The position numbers and the translations under genes are program-made. A stretch of 64,000 nt of DNA from Haematobia irritans (taxonomy: Eukaryota; Arthropoda; Insecta; Diptera; Muscidae): assembly GCF_050003625.1 (NCBI RefSeq), contig NC_134398.1, positions 20,534,997 to 20,598,996 of the forward strand, written 5' to 3'. Positions 22,876 through 36,417 of the stretch are shown here, in pieces. The notes under the pieces are model-generated. The model had not been told where the DNA came from, ran no database searches, and saw only the letters and a list, made by a program, of their open reading frames with translations. The first letter of the stretch is position 1; the number at the start of each line of letters is the position of its first letter.

Positions 22876-25800
22876 AGAAAATTTTGGTTGACATTTTGTG
22901 TAAATTTTATACATAAGAATTTTTTTAAAAAATCTATTTCGATAGAAGTTTATGCCAAAATGTAATTTCGATCGAAAAATTTTTCAAAATTTCATTTCTA
23001 TAACAATTTTTGTCAAAATTTCATTTCTATAGGAAATTGTGTCAAAATTTCATTTCTTTAGGAAATTTTTTAAACATTTATTTTCTATAAAAAAAAATCA
23101 TTTTTTTTAGGAATTTTCTCAAAATTTCATTTATGTAGAAAATTATAAAATTTCATGTTTTCTGTTTAAATTGAATTTCTTTGGTAAAGTTTGTCAAGAT
23201 TTAATTTCTTTGGGAAATTTTATTAAAATTTTATTTCTATAGGAAACATTGTTAAAATTTTAGTTCTGTTGGAAATATTTTCAAAACTTCTTTTCCATAG
23301 CAAAATTTTTCCAAAGTTTTTTGAAATTTCATTTGTATAGGAAGTTTAGTCAAAATGTCATTTCTACGAAATTTTTTTGAAAATTCTTGCAAAATTTAAT
23401 TTCTGTCGAAAATTTTCTAAAACTTTCATTTCGTTATATTTTTTTTCAAAATTTTGATCTTACAAAACAATTTCACACAATTTCTCACAATTTCAATTTA
23501 TAGGAAATTTTGTACAGAATTAAATATTTTTATAAAAAATTTTGTATTTTTGTAAAAATTTTATTTTTATAGGTAATTTTGTAAAAATTTAATTTCTGTA
23601 TCAAATTTTTTAAATATTTCCCTTCTATCAGAAGTTTTGTAAAAATTTCATTTCTATAGGAGATTTTGTCAAAACTTCATTTCTATAGGAAATTTTGTCA
23701 AAATTTCATTTCTATAGGAAAGTTTTCGAAAACCCCATTTCTTTAAAAAAATTTTCGAAAATTTAATTTCTAGAAGAATTTTTTTTCAAAATTTGAATTC
23801 TGTAAGAAATTTGCCAAAATTTTCAAATTATTAAAATTATAGAAAATTTTGTCAAAATTTCCTTTCTTAAGGAAATTTTGTAATAATATCATTTTTATAG
23901 GAAATTTTGTCAAAAAGTCATTTCTATAGGAAATTTTGTCAAAATTTCATTTCTATAGGAAATTTTGTCAAAATTTCATTTCTATAGGAAATTTTGTCAA
24001 AATTTGAGTTCTATAGGAATTTTTGTCAAAGTTTCATTTCTATAGAAAATTTTGTCAAAATTTCATTTTCATAGGAAATTTTGTCAAAATTTCATTTCTA
24101 TAGGAAATTTTGTCAAAACTTGATTTCTATAGGAAATTTTGCAAAATTTCATTTCTTAAGGAAATTTTGTAAAAATTTCATTTCTATAGGAAATTTTGTC
24201 AAAATTTCATTTCTATGGGAAATTTTGTCAAAATTTCATTACTATAGGAAATTTTGTCAAAATTTCAGATCTGTAGGAATTTTTGTCAAAATTTCATTTC
24301 TATAGAAAATTTTGTCGAAATTTCATTTTTATAGGAAATTTTGTAAAAATTTCATTTCTATAGAAAATTTTGTCAAAATTTCATTTTTATAGGAAATTTT
24401 GTCAAAATTTCATTTCTATAGGAAATTTTGTCAAAATTTCATTTCTATAGGAAATTTTGTCAAAATTTCATTTCTATAGAAAATTTTGTCAAAATTTCAT
24501 TTTTATAGGAAATTTTGTCAAAATTTCATTTCTATAGGAAATTTGGTCAAAATATCATTTCTATAGGAAATTTAGTCGAAACTTCATTTCTATAGGAAAT
24601 TTTGTAAAAATTTCATTTCTATAGCAAATTTAGTCAAAATTTCATTTCTATAGGAAATTTTGTCAAAATTTCATTTCTATAGGAAATTTTGTCAAAATTT
24701 CATTTCTATAGAAAATTTTGTCAAAATTTCATAGGAAATTTAGTCAAAATTTCATTTCTATAGGAAATTTTGTCAAAATTTCATTTCAATAGGAAATTTT
24801 TTTCAAAATTTCATTTCTATAGAAATTTTTGTCAAAATTTCTTTTCTACAGGAAATTTGGTCAAAATTTCATTTCTGTAGGAAATTTTGTCAAAATTTCA
24901 TTTCTATAGCAAATTTAGTCAAAATTTCCTTTCTATAGGAAATGTGGTCAAAATTTCCTTTCTATAGGAAATTTTGTCAAAATTTCGTTTCTATAGGAAA
25001 TTTTGTAAAAATTTCATTTCTATAGGAAATTTGGCAAAATTTCATTTCTATAGAAAATTTTGTCAAAATTTCATTTTTATAGGAAATTTTGTCAAAATTT
25101 CATTTCTATAGGAAATTTTGTCAATATTTCATTTCTAAAGGAAATTTTGTCAAAACATCATTTCTATAGGAAATTTTGTCAAAATTTGAGTTCTATAGGA
25201 TTTTTTGTCAAAGTTTCATTTCTATAGAAAATTTTGTCAAAGTTTCATTTCTATAGAAAATTTTGTCAAAATTTCATTTTCAAAGGAAATTTTGTCAAAA
25301 TTTCATTTCTATAGGAAATTTTGTCAAAATTTCATTTCTATAGGAAATTTTGTCAAAATTTCATTTTCAAAGGAAATTTTGTCAAAATTTCATTTCTATA
25401 GGAAATTTTGTCAAAATTTCATTTCTATAGGAAATTTTGTCAAAATTTCATTTCTATAGGAAATTTTGTCAAAATTTGAGTTCTATAGGAATTTTTGTCA
25501 AAGTTTCATTTCTATAGAAAATTTTGTCAAAATTTCATTTTCATAGGAAATTTTGTCAAAATTTAATTTCTTTAGGAAATTTTGTCAAAGTTTCATTTCT
25601 ATAGGAAATTTTGTCAAAACTTCATTTCTATAGGAAATTTTGTCAAAATTTCATTTCTATAGGAAATTTTGTTAAAATTTCATTTCTATAGGATATTTGG
25701 TCAAAATTTCATTTCTATAGGAAATTTTGTCAAAATTTCATTTCTATAGAAAATTTTGTCAAAATTTCATTTTTATAGGAAATTTTGTCAAAATTTCATT

Positions 25801-26165
25801 TTTATAGGAAATTTTGTCAAAATTTCATTTCTATAGGAAATTTTGTCAAAATTTCATTTCTATAAGAAATTTTGTTAAAATTTTGTCAAAATTCTAGTTT
25901 TATAGGAAATATTCTTAAAACTTCATTTCTATGGTAATTTTCCGAAAATTTCATTTCTATAGCGAAGTTTTCGAAAATCTCATTTCCTTAAAAAAATTTT
26001 CGAAAATTTAATTTCTATAAGAATATTTTTCAAAATTTGAAATCTATAAGAAATTTGTTGAAGATCTCATTTCTATAGGAAATTTTCTCAAAATTTCATT
26101 TTCATAGGAAATTTTTTGAAAGTTGTATTTCTTTAAGAAATTTTTGTCAAAATTTAATTTTGTTA
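22876..26165 (+). repeat. 29-bp satellite block, GGAAATTT...AAATTTC subfamily
   Basis: Over 100 forward monomers of the form GGAAATTTTGTCAAAATTTC then ATTTCTATA. Both edges (22.9-23.8 and 25.9-26.16 kb) are strongly diverged, while 23.9-25.9 kb is highly uniform, as expected if unequal exchange homogenises the middle. Longer shared runs such as the TTTCATTTTCATAGG and TTTGAGTTCTATAGGA variants recur (about 24.0, 25.2 and 25.5 kb), showing multi-monomer duplication. Confidence 0.95.
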
Positions 26166-26540
26166 GTTTGTAAAAAAATGTTCTCATTTACGAAGTCTAT
26201 GTAAACCTAATGTATCATTATCAGCTACCACAAAAGCCACGAAAATTCCATGCCAAAATTGCATTTTATTAAAATTATAAAAATTCCTAGGAAACCATAC
26301 AGAGACATTTGTTAACGGCATTCCAATTATAAATACTTTCACAATTTTCACAACAACTCTGTCATTCACTTGTTCATGTCACAATGGATGAGATTTAATT
26401 TAATTTTTAGTTATTGTGTATAGTCTTCTTTTATGGCGCCGAATATTGTAATGGCTTCTTCGTGTAAAATATATTAATATGCAATTACTGAACGTAGGAG
26501 ACTTTGTGGTGTAAAGAAGGGGAAATTAGAAGTATAATCA
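26166..26540. other. unique stretch
   Basis: No recognised feature. A minus-strand 61-codon frame (26369-26184) has no family resemblance. Confidence 0.35.
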
Positions 26541-26757
26541 AAAAATTTTTATCGCAATAAAATTTTGACAATATTTTCTATAGAAATAAAATTTAAAAAA
26601 AATCTCTATAGTAATAGAATTTTGACAAAATTTTCTATAGAAATAACATTTAAAAAAAAAATTTCTATAGAAATAAAATTTCTTTGTTTGGTAGTTTTTG
26701 GTAATTTGTTTCCAAATTTTGGTAGTTTTTTTTTGGGCTCGAATGGCAACCGTGATG
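26541..26757 (-). repeat. small reverse satellite patch with boundary motif
   Basis: Five reverse T-type monomers, then GGTAGTTTTTGG-type sequence and GGGCTCGAATGGCAACCGTG. The last is the reverse complement of the boundary found upstream of other arrays. Relative to monomer orientation it lies on the same side as in the other copies. Confidence 0.8.
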
Positions 26758-27012
26758 CTGACCCCAAGTATATACTTGTGCCAAATTTGAATTGAATCGG
26801 ACTAAAACTGCGTCCTAGATTTTGATCACAAAAATGTGTTCACAGACAGACTGATGGACGAATGGACAGACGTACATGGCTAGATGAATTCAGGGTCTGA
26901 CCCTGAGGATTATTGCCAAAGACACCGTGTGTCTATCTCGTCCCCTTCTGGGTGTTGTAAACATATGCACTAAATTTTAATACCCTCTACCATAGTGTGG
27001 CACAGGGTATAA
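26758..27012 (-). mobile_element. interspersed element alpha, 5' fragment, reverse
   Basis: The reverse complement begins TATACCCTGTGCCACACTAT and contains CGAGATAGACACACGGTGTC, a diverged GTCY tract and GAACACATTTTTGTGATCAA. All of these match the opening of alpha copies at 2.5 and 61.7 kb. It is truncated where the satellite boundary begins. Confidence 0.8.
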
Positions 27013-28235
27013 AAAATTGAATTATTCAAGCATTCACAGATCGAAATTCTGCTTCAATTTCGATTTATGTGGCAACAGTCCATTAACTAATTTTTTTTTA
27101 ATTTTCACAACTTTTTTTAGGTAAAAATTTTATAGCACATTACATCAATTTTCTTTCTTTTTATGTTTGTATATCAATATCGCATAAACCGTAGTTGTTT
27201 CAAAACCGCAACAACGAAAAAACGCTATTCTAGTTTTTGTGTTTGAATGTTAGGTCCTTTAGTTTTACCAAACTAAAGTTTATATATGGTTGCAATACCA
27301 TAATGAAAGGTCTCTTTCTCTCTCTCACACATACACAAATACGCACACACTCTTTTCCACATTTAGAAATATAAAAGTCTGCGTATGACTTTGTCATCAT
27401 AATGTATCATAAAATTATAAATTCTATTAACTTTTGAGCTGCATTATGCTGGAACCTTTGGCCATCCCAAGAATACTGGCAATTCAAAAGGCACAAAATT
27501 ACCAACCATCAAACCAATCAAGCGTCAAGCCATACAGACAGAGAAGAGAGAGAGGTCCTCTCATAATACAACATCAGTCCTTTATTAAGTTATATGACAT
27601 AACGGTGATGCCTAAACAACAACAAAAAGCACATCATATGGAGCGTGTATCATAGACAGGTCCCATCACATAATAACACACACACATACGTACATTTACC
27701 CATGCACAACAGCCAATCACACACACATACGTACATAAAATGGCACACATAGGTAGCATTACTTTATTTACTTATCATCGCAGACGTTTTTATCGTATAT
27801 ATAATGACCCCTTTTCACCACAGAGTCAATGCATAGGGTCTGTAATGCATGCGAGTTTGTGTTAAGTATTGTCCTTATGTTGCTATTGTTTACATGTGTT
27901 TGTGTGTGTGTGAAAGAAGCATTAATGCTACTAAAGTCCTTTTTATTGTTATGGTAATGGCGCTACTTCCGATTCGCTTTTTCTCATTTTTCTTTTTGGT
28001 TACTTTTCACTCTTTGTCCAAGATCCTGGTCACAGTTTTAGAGCATGTTTGAGTAACTATGTGTGTTGGTAGATTGTTGTGTTTATGTGTGCTGGGGTTT
28101 ATGCTTTTCCCGGCAACATATGAACAACAGACTATTATTAGAAAACCAACCATGGTGTAAATTCATAGACTCAGTTTTAAAACGACGATTGTATGAATCA
28201 GGCAGTTATACACTATTGAAATGCTATACTATAGA
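27013..28235. other. unique stretch with simple repeats
   Basis: CT/CA-rich simple sequence at 27,305-27,350 and ACACACATACGTACAT-type repeats at 27,675-27,735. No exon is recognised. Confidence 0.4.
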
Positions 28236-31200
28236 TATACAATTTTGACATAATTTTCTATAGAAATAAAGTTTAACAAAATCTTCTATAGAAATAAAAT
28301 ATTGACAAAATTTTCTATAGAAATAAAATTTTGAAAAAATCTCCTTTAGAAATACAATTTTCTTTAGATATAAACTTTTGACAAAATGTCCTATAGAAAT
28401 AAAATTGTTGCAGAATCTTCTATAGAAATAATATTTTGACAAAATTTTCTATAGAAATAAAATTTTGACAAAATCTTCTACAGAAATACAATTTTGACAA
28501 GATTGTCTATAGAAATACAATTTTGACAATATTTTCTATAGAAATAAAATTTTGACAAAATCTTCTATAGAAATACAATTTTGACTTAATTTTCTATAGA
28601 AATAAAATTTTGACAAGATCTTCATTAGAAATAAAATTTTCTTTAGATATAAAAATCTTCTACAGAAACACAATTTTGACACAATTTTCTACAGAAATAA
28701 AATTTTGACAGAATCTTCTAGAGAAATAATATTTTGACAAAATTTTCTATAGAAATAAAATTTTGACAAAATCTTCTATAGAAATAAAATATTGACAACA
28801 TTTTCTATAGAAATAAAATTTTGACAGAATCTTCCATAGATAAAATTTTCTATAGAAATAATATTTTAAGGAAATTTTATATAGAAATAAAATTTTGCTA
28901 GAAATTTCTATAGAAATAAAATTTTGACAAAATATTCTATAGAAAATTTTTTCAAAAAAAAAGAAGAAAATTTTGAGAAAATCTTCAATAGAAATAAAAT
29001 TTTTTAAAAAATTTCTACAGAAATAGGATTTTGACAAAATTTTCTACAGAAACACAATGTTGAAAAAACTTTCAATAGAAATAAAATTTTGATAACATTT
29101 TCTGTAGAAATAAAATTTTGACAAAATCTTCTATAGAAATAAAATTTTGATAAAATTTTGACAAAGTTTTCTATAGAAATAATATTTTAAGGAAATTTTA
29201 CATAGAAATAAAATTTTGCTAGAAATAAAACTTTTTCAAAGCTTTCCATAGAAATAAAATTTTGAGAAAATTTTCTATAGAAATAAAAATTTTGACAAAA
29301 TTTTCTATAGAAATAAAATTTTGACAAAAATTTTCAAAAACAAAGAAGAACATTTTTAGAAAATATTTAAGAGAAATAAAATTTTTCAGAAATTTTCTAT
29401 AGAAATAGGATTTTGACAAAATTTTCAACATAAATACAATGTTTAGAAAACTTTCTATAGAAATACAATTTTGACAAAATATACCATAGAAATAAAATTT
29501 TGACAACATTTTCTACAGAAAAAAAATTTTGACAAAATTTTCCATAGAAATAAAATTTTGACAAAATTTTCCATAGAAATAAAATTTTGACAAAATTTTC
29601 AATAGAACCAAATTGTGGCTAAATTTTCTATAGAAATGAAATTTTAACAAAATTTTCTATAGAAATAATGTTTTGACAAAATTTTCTATAGAAAAAAAAA
29701 TGACAAAAAATTAGTCAGTTTTTTTCTATTTTTTTTTTTTTGTTATAGAAAAAAAACTTTGATGAAATTTTCTAAAGGAATTAAATTGTTAAAAAATTTT
29801 CTATAGAAATTAAATTTTGACAAAATTTTATATAGGAATAAAACTTTTTGACAACATTTTCTATAGAAATAAAAAATTTGACAAAATTTTCTATGGAAAT
29901 AAAAGTTTGTAAAGAAATAAAATTTTAACAAAATGTTCTATAAAAATTAAATGTTGACAAAAAATAAAATTTTGAGAAAACTTTCTATAGGAAAAAATAT
30001 TTGACAAATTTTTCGATAGAAATAAAATTTTGAAAAATTCTAGAGAAATGGAAATTCTAAAGAAATGAAATTTTGACAAAGCATTTTCTATAGAAATAAA
30101 ATTTTGAAATTTTTTTTAGACATTAAATTTTTGGATAGAAAAAAATGTTGTCAAAATTTTCTATAGGAATAAAATTGTGGTAAAATTTTGTTTAGAAATA
30201 TAATTTTGACAAATTTTTTTTATAGAAATAAAATTTTGACAAAAGTTTCAAAAGAATTAAATTTTAGCCAAATTTGTTGTAGAAATGAAATCTATAGAAA
30301 TAAAGTTTTGATTAATTTTCTTAAAAAAAAAAAACTGACAAAATTTAGTCAGTTTTTTCTATTTTTTTGTAAAAAAAAAAACAACTTTGATAAAATTTTC
30401 TAAAGGAATTAAATTGTTAACAAAGTTTTCTATAGAAATTAAATTTTGACAACATTTTCTATAGAAATAAAAAGTTTGACAAAATTTTTATGGAAAAAAA
30501 AAATTGTAAAGAAATAACATTTTGACAAAATTTTCTATAAAAATTAAATGTTGACAAAAAATTCTGCAGGAATAAAATTTTGAGAAAATTTTCTATTGAA
30601 AAAATTTTTTGAAAAATTTTTCTTAAAAATAAAATTTTGATAAAATTTTCTTAAAAATCAAATTTTGACAAATTTTCTATAGAAATGAAATTTTGACTAA
30701 ACATTTTCTATAGAAATTAAATTTTGACAAAATTTTTGTATAGAAAAAATGTTGTCAACATTTTCTATAGGAATAAAATTTTGATAAAATTTTGTTTAGA
30801 ACTAAAATTTTGATAAATTTTTTTATAGAAATAAAATGTTGACAAATTTTTCTTTAAAAATATAATTTTGATAAAATTATCTATAGAAACATTTTGAAAA
30901 TTTTTCTATTGTATTAAACGTTGACAAAATTTTCTATAAAAATAAAATTTTGACAAAATTTTCTATATAAATAAAATTGTGAGAAAATTTGCTATAAAAA
31001 CAAAATTTGGATAAACATTTTCTGTAGAAATAAGGTTTTGACAAAATTTCCGATTGGAGTAAAATTTTGATAAAAAATTTTGTTTAGAAATAAAATTTTC
31101 ACAAAATTTTTTATAAAAATAAAATTGTGACAAAATTTTCTTTAAAAATAAAATCTTGAGAAAATTTTCTATAGGAATAAAATGTTAAAAAATTATATAT

Positions 31201-31612
31201 AAAATTTTGAGAAAATTTGCAATTTACAATTTTGACAAAACATTTTCTATAGAAAAAAAATTTTGACAAAATTTTCTATAGAAAAAAAATTTGACAAAAT
31301 TTTCTATAGAAATGAAATTTTGACAAAACATTTGCTGTAGAAATAAAATGTTGACAAAAATTTTCTATAGAAGTAAAATTTTGATAAAATTTTCTATAGA
31401 AAAAAATGTTGTCAAAATTTTCTATAGGAATAAAATTGTGATAAAATTTTATTTAGAATCGAAATTTTGACAAAATTTTTTATAGAAATAAAATTTTGAC
31501 AAAATTTTCTTTAAAAATATAATTTTGAGAAAATTTGCTATCGAAATAAAATTTTGAAAAAAAAAAAAACAAAATAGAAATAAAATTTTAACAAATTTTT
31601 CTATAGAAAAAT
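28236..31612 (-). repeat. 29-bp satellite block, reverse, T-type
   Basis: More than 100 reverse monomers, with a gradient of divergence: regular at 28.3-28.8 kb, with frequent indels and poly-A interruptions at 29.7-31.6 kb. Two related poly-T/poly-A interruptions (TTAGTCAGTTTTTTCTATTT at about 29.71 and 30.34 kb), followed by similar monomer strings, indicate a ~630-bp higher-order duplication. Confidence 0.95.
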
Positions 31613-33290
31613 CGCCTGAAAGTCGGTATAAAAACCCAGGAAATGTTAATCATTCTTTCTCTCTCCAGTGCATTCCATACCAACCTCGTTCTCGTTTTCT
31701 TGTTTCCCTTAGGTCTTTTGTCCATTCATTGTTGGTATATGCTATAAAAGGCATGTCTTCGACATCTTGAACGGTAATTTCATCAATGCATTTAGTTCTT
31801 GATGTAATTTCGCATAAATTTTGTGGTCACATATAAAACGGAACAACACCATAAAGTCCACATACAGCACACATGCAAGTGAGTATTGGCTTTGGCATTG
31901 TAAGAATCCTTACGACCCAAGGATCAGGCCATAATGCGTTTTGGGTGTTAGTTTGTGAGTAGCTTTGCATTTCCATCACCCGCTTGCCGGTAAGTGTGAG
32001 TGCATGTGTGACATTTTAACAACTCTATGGTATTGACTTTTGGCTTTTCTTCTCTTTGTAGTTTCTGACATAAACGAATATGCAATTCTGGTTATGATGA
32101 CTGACAAGTCAACTGTCGTCGGTGATTGGTCAGAAATGGCCACCTCCAGTATGTAGCAAATTTAATGTCTTTTTGCCTTTTATGGTCAACACTTTGGGGT
32201 TACTTTCAGCAGCCAAGACCTTTATGTATTTGCGCATTTATACTAAAGCAATTTGCTAAAGATGTTGGGATATTGGTGGCAGATGGGGGCGTGGAAGATT
32301 GTTTCTGCAAAATTGGCCGTTATATTTTTACAGACATGTTGAACAAAAATTGCTAAAATTTATGAGCAATATTTAACTGAGACGATTTGGTTGTTACAAA
32401 CGAAGTTTTTCCAATAAAAAGGAAGGATTTCAGAGGTAAATGAAAGCGATTTACTAGGACTCATTCCAAAAAAGGGTGCTAGAACTTAGTTAGGTTCGTA
32501 GCTTGTTCGTAAAGTCCTTCTAAACAACGAACCCCTCTCAAAACTCGCTAATTTTTTCCAACTCCAACTTTTGGACTAGCAACTTACTAGAATTCAAAAC
32601 TGAATATAAATCTAAAAGGAGCACTTCAGCTCTTCTCGTCCGCTGTTGTCAAAACATCAAAGCCATAGCGAAAGAGATAATAGCTTACACCTGTATATCA
32701 TATAAAATATGCAAAACGACATGTCAACTTCACCATCATTAACATCGATTGTGTCATGTAATCCATCATATGCCACTTTCACATGAGGTCGTGTGAAGTG
32801 TTGTCATGGTGGTGATGTGCTAGGACTATTACTCCTTTCTTAACACAAATGAGGTGACTTTATTGCGGTCTCTTTATTCACGGGTTTTTGCGTTTTTTTA
32901 CAAGTGAGTGTATTATAGAAATGTGTACTTGTTTTATTTTAAATGATATTTTTTCTATATTTCTAGAGCAAAAGAGAAATTATTTATATTAAGGTATACG
33001 GGGTAGTAAGAAAACATTTTAATTGCTCCACACTTGTACGCACTACCATACTTGAGACGTAGGATTGGGAAAATGGAGTCAAAGGAAGTACTTCCATAGA
33101 CATGCGAAAGTAATGGAGAGTCTAATGACCTTACTACATCAAAGGGAACACTTTCTAAAGTTGGACGGGGTCGACTATATTACAACCTACACCATTCTGT
33201 AGATCTATATTATTGATGCCATCTAAGATCCTCCAAATTTGTTGGGAGCTATTTGGAAAGGGCTTCAATACTGTCTTAAGGACATTTTCC
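31613..33290. other. unique stretch, no confident gene
   Basis: Moderately AT-rich sequence with no convincing splice-joined frame. It could be intronic or intergenic. Confidence 0.35.
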
Positions 33291-35280
33291 CGGTTACCAC
33301 TAGAGCCAAAACCAATCTACCACAATTTGGAGATGACTTTACAAAAAAAAAAAAACTACAAAAAAATCTTATTTCGCAAAGTTTTATTTTTATAGAAAAT
33401 TTTGTAACAATTGTATTTGTTTAGAAAATTTTGTAAAAATTGTATTTCTATAGAAAATTTTGTAAAAATTTTATTTCTATAGAAAATTTTGTAAAAATAT
33501 TATTTCTATACAAAATTTTATTTCTATAGAAAATTTTGTTAAAATTTTTTTCTATAGAAATTTTTCTCAAAATTGTATTACTATAGATTTTACTTTTATA
33601 GAAAATTTTATGCCTATAGAAAATTTTTTAAAAATTTTATTTCTATAGAAAATTTTGTCAAAACTTTATTTCTATAGAAAATTTTGTCAAGATTTTATTT
33701 TTATGGAAAATTTTGTCAAGATTTTATTTTTATAGAAAATTTTGTCAAAATTTTATGTCCACAGTAAATTTTGTTAAAATGTTATATCTATAGAAAATTT
33801 TGTCAAAATTTTATTTTTATAGAAAATTTTTTCGAAATTTTATTTCTATAGAAAATTTTGTAAAAATATTATTTCTATAGCAAATTGTGTCAAAATTTTA
33901 TTTCTATAGTAAATTTTGTCAAAATTTTATTTCTATAGAATATTTTGTCAAAATTTTATGTCTATAGAAAATTTTTTCAAAATTTTATTTCTCTAAAAAA
34001 TTTTGTCAAATTTTATTTCTATAGAAAACTTTGTCAAAATTTTATTTTTATAGAAAATTTTGTCAAAATTTTATTTCTATAAGAAATTTTGTCAAAATTT
34101 TATTTCTATAGTAAATTTTGTCAACGTTTTATTTCTATAGAAAATTTTGTCAAAATTTTATGTCTATAGAAATTTTTTTCAAAATTTTATTTCTATAGAA
34201 AATTTTGTCAAAATTTTATTTCTATAGAAAATTTTGTCAAAATTTTATTTCTATAGAAAATTTTGACAAGATTTTATTTCTATAGAAAATTTTGTCAAAA
34301 TTTTATTTCTATAGAAAATTTTGTCAAAATTTTATTTCTATAGAAAATTTTGTCAAAATTTTATTTCTATAGAAAATTTTGTCAAAATTTCATTTCTATA
34401 GAAAATTTTGTCAAAATTTCATTTCTATAGAAAATTTTGTCAAAATTTTATGTCTATAGAAAATTTTGTCAAAATTTTATTTCCATAGAAAATTTTGTCA
34501 AAATTTTATTTCTATAGAAAATTTTTTCAAAATTTTATTTCTATAGAAAATTTTGTAAAAATATTATTATTTCTTTAGAAAATTTTGTCAAAATTTTATT
34601 TTTATAGAAAATTTTGTCAAAATTTTATGTCTATAGAACATTTTGTCAAAATTTTATTTCTATAGAAAATTTTGTCAAAATTCTATTTCTATAGAAAATT
34701 TTGTCAAAATTTCATCTCTATAGAAAATTTTGTCAAAATTTTATGTCTATAGAAAATTTTTTCAAAATTATATTTCTATAGAAATTTTTTTCAAAATTTT
34801 GTCAAAATTTCATTTCTATAGAAAATTTTGCCAAATTTTATTTCTATAGAAAATTTTGTCAAAATTTTATTTCTATAGAAAATTTTGTTAAGATTTTATT
34901 TTTATAGAATTTTTTGTCAAAATTGTATTTCTATAGAAAATTTTGTCAAAATTTTATTTTTATAGATTTTTTTTTTTCAAAATTTTATTTCTATAGAAAA
35001 TTTTGTAAAAATATTATTTCTATAGAAAATTTTGTCAAAATTTTATCTTTATAGAAAATTTTTCAAAATGTTATTTCTTCAAAAATTTATTTTGTCAAAA
35101 TTTTATGTCTATAGAAAATTTTGTCAAAATTTTATTTCTATAGAAAATTTAGTCAGAATTTTATTTCTATAGAAAATTTTGTGCAAATTTCATTTCTATA
35201 GAAAATTTTGTCAAAATTTTATATCTATTGAAAATTTTGTCAAAATTTTATTGGTATAGAAAATTATCTATAGAAATAAT
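33291..35280 (+). repeat. boundary motif and 29-bp satellite block, T-type
   Basis: CGGTTACCACTAGAGCC then AAAACCAATCTACCACAATTT (33291-33335) is the boundary sequence. After an A-rich stretch it leads into about 65 forward T-type monomers (33370-35280), very regular at 34.1-34.4 kb. The array ends abruptly at a SINE. Confidence 0.95.
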
Positions 35281-35510
35281 TACTGAATGCTGCCCCATAC
35301 TATCTTTGACTCAATGACAAGGGACCTCCTCTTTATGGCCAAATCCGAACGACATTCCACTACGTAGAGACTTCTAAAAACACTCAGAAATGTCACCAGC
35401 ATTACTGAGAGTGGATAATTCACCGCTGAAATTTTTTTGGTGATTGATTGAACCCATAACCCTTTGTATGTAAATCGGGCATGCTAACCACTGCACTATG
35501 GTGGCTCGCT
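35281..35510 (-). mobile_element. tRNA-derived SINE, 3'-truncated
   Basis: Reverse orientation. It carries the SINE body (ATGACAAGGGACCTCCTC, CAGAAATGTCACCAGCATTAC) and the tRNA-like head (GGGCATGCTAACCACTGCAC, ATGGTGGCTC). The 3' tail (GGCAGCCCGAT and (TTAGG)n) is missing and joins satellite directly. Confidence 0.85.
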
Positions 35511-36417
35511 AATCAATTAATGAATTAATTAGTACACATCCTTTTTTATGAAAATCCTTATTTTTAGCAAAACTGGCCTATAGCCTATGAGTTTCTTAAA
35601 AAAAAGAGCACTGAAATTCAGCCCAATCAAATATTCCGCCATATTTTCGTTATTATGATTATTTTCTTCCAATTTAATTACTCACACTACACTGACAAAC
35701 CTATCACAGTTAGTGGAGAAATACATTCAAAATATCCCATCAACATTACAATGGCAATAACAAAAAAACGCCAACATGAAAATGTAAAATGATTAAAAAC
35801 TCATCAGACATTGTAGAGTAAAATTTGGTAAATTACACATCACTCATACGTCAACAAAAAGAAAATATCTTCGAAAAAAAACAATGATAAAAAAAAGCAT
35901 AGCTCCAGTTCATTTAATGGAGTTTTCAATTTACAAAACGAAAAAGTCAAATTTTACATTAACCTCATATATTATTTAAAGGTTTTCTCCAACACCATTC
36001 CTAAAGTCACAGCTCTCCGGTGAGGAACATAAGTCAGTATTCTCTTGCTATGGATAAAAAACAAACGCAAAAAACCAAATCATTCACTCTAAACAACATT
36101 CTCCCACATCTCCTCCTTAACAAATTCCACCTTCCAACACCGATTCTTTGTCATGCGAATAAACTTTCACTAAAGTCGAGTAATGTTATCATTAATCTAA
36201 CCCACATCATTCCCAATTACAAATGCCATGGCACAGACAGAACAAATAAAAGTTGAAATGTAAAAAAAAGAGAACATGGCATTAGGGCAGATGAATGTGG
36301 GATTTCAACCAAAAACAAATGTTCGGCAAGAAGTTGTTTGTCTTTCTTTACACGGGGTACGACCATATCCCGTGTCCATCAAAAAATTAAATTCAAAATT
36401 TGAACAAAATAATGAAA
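35511..36417. other. unique AT-rich stretch
   Basis: No recognised feature. Two short plus-strand frames (36020-36256, 36276-36467) have no family resemblance, and the second runs into satellite. Confidence 0.35.
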
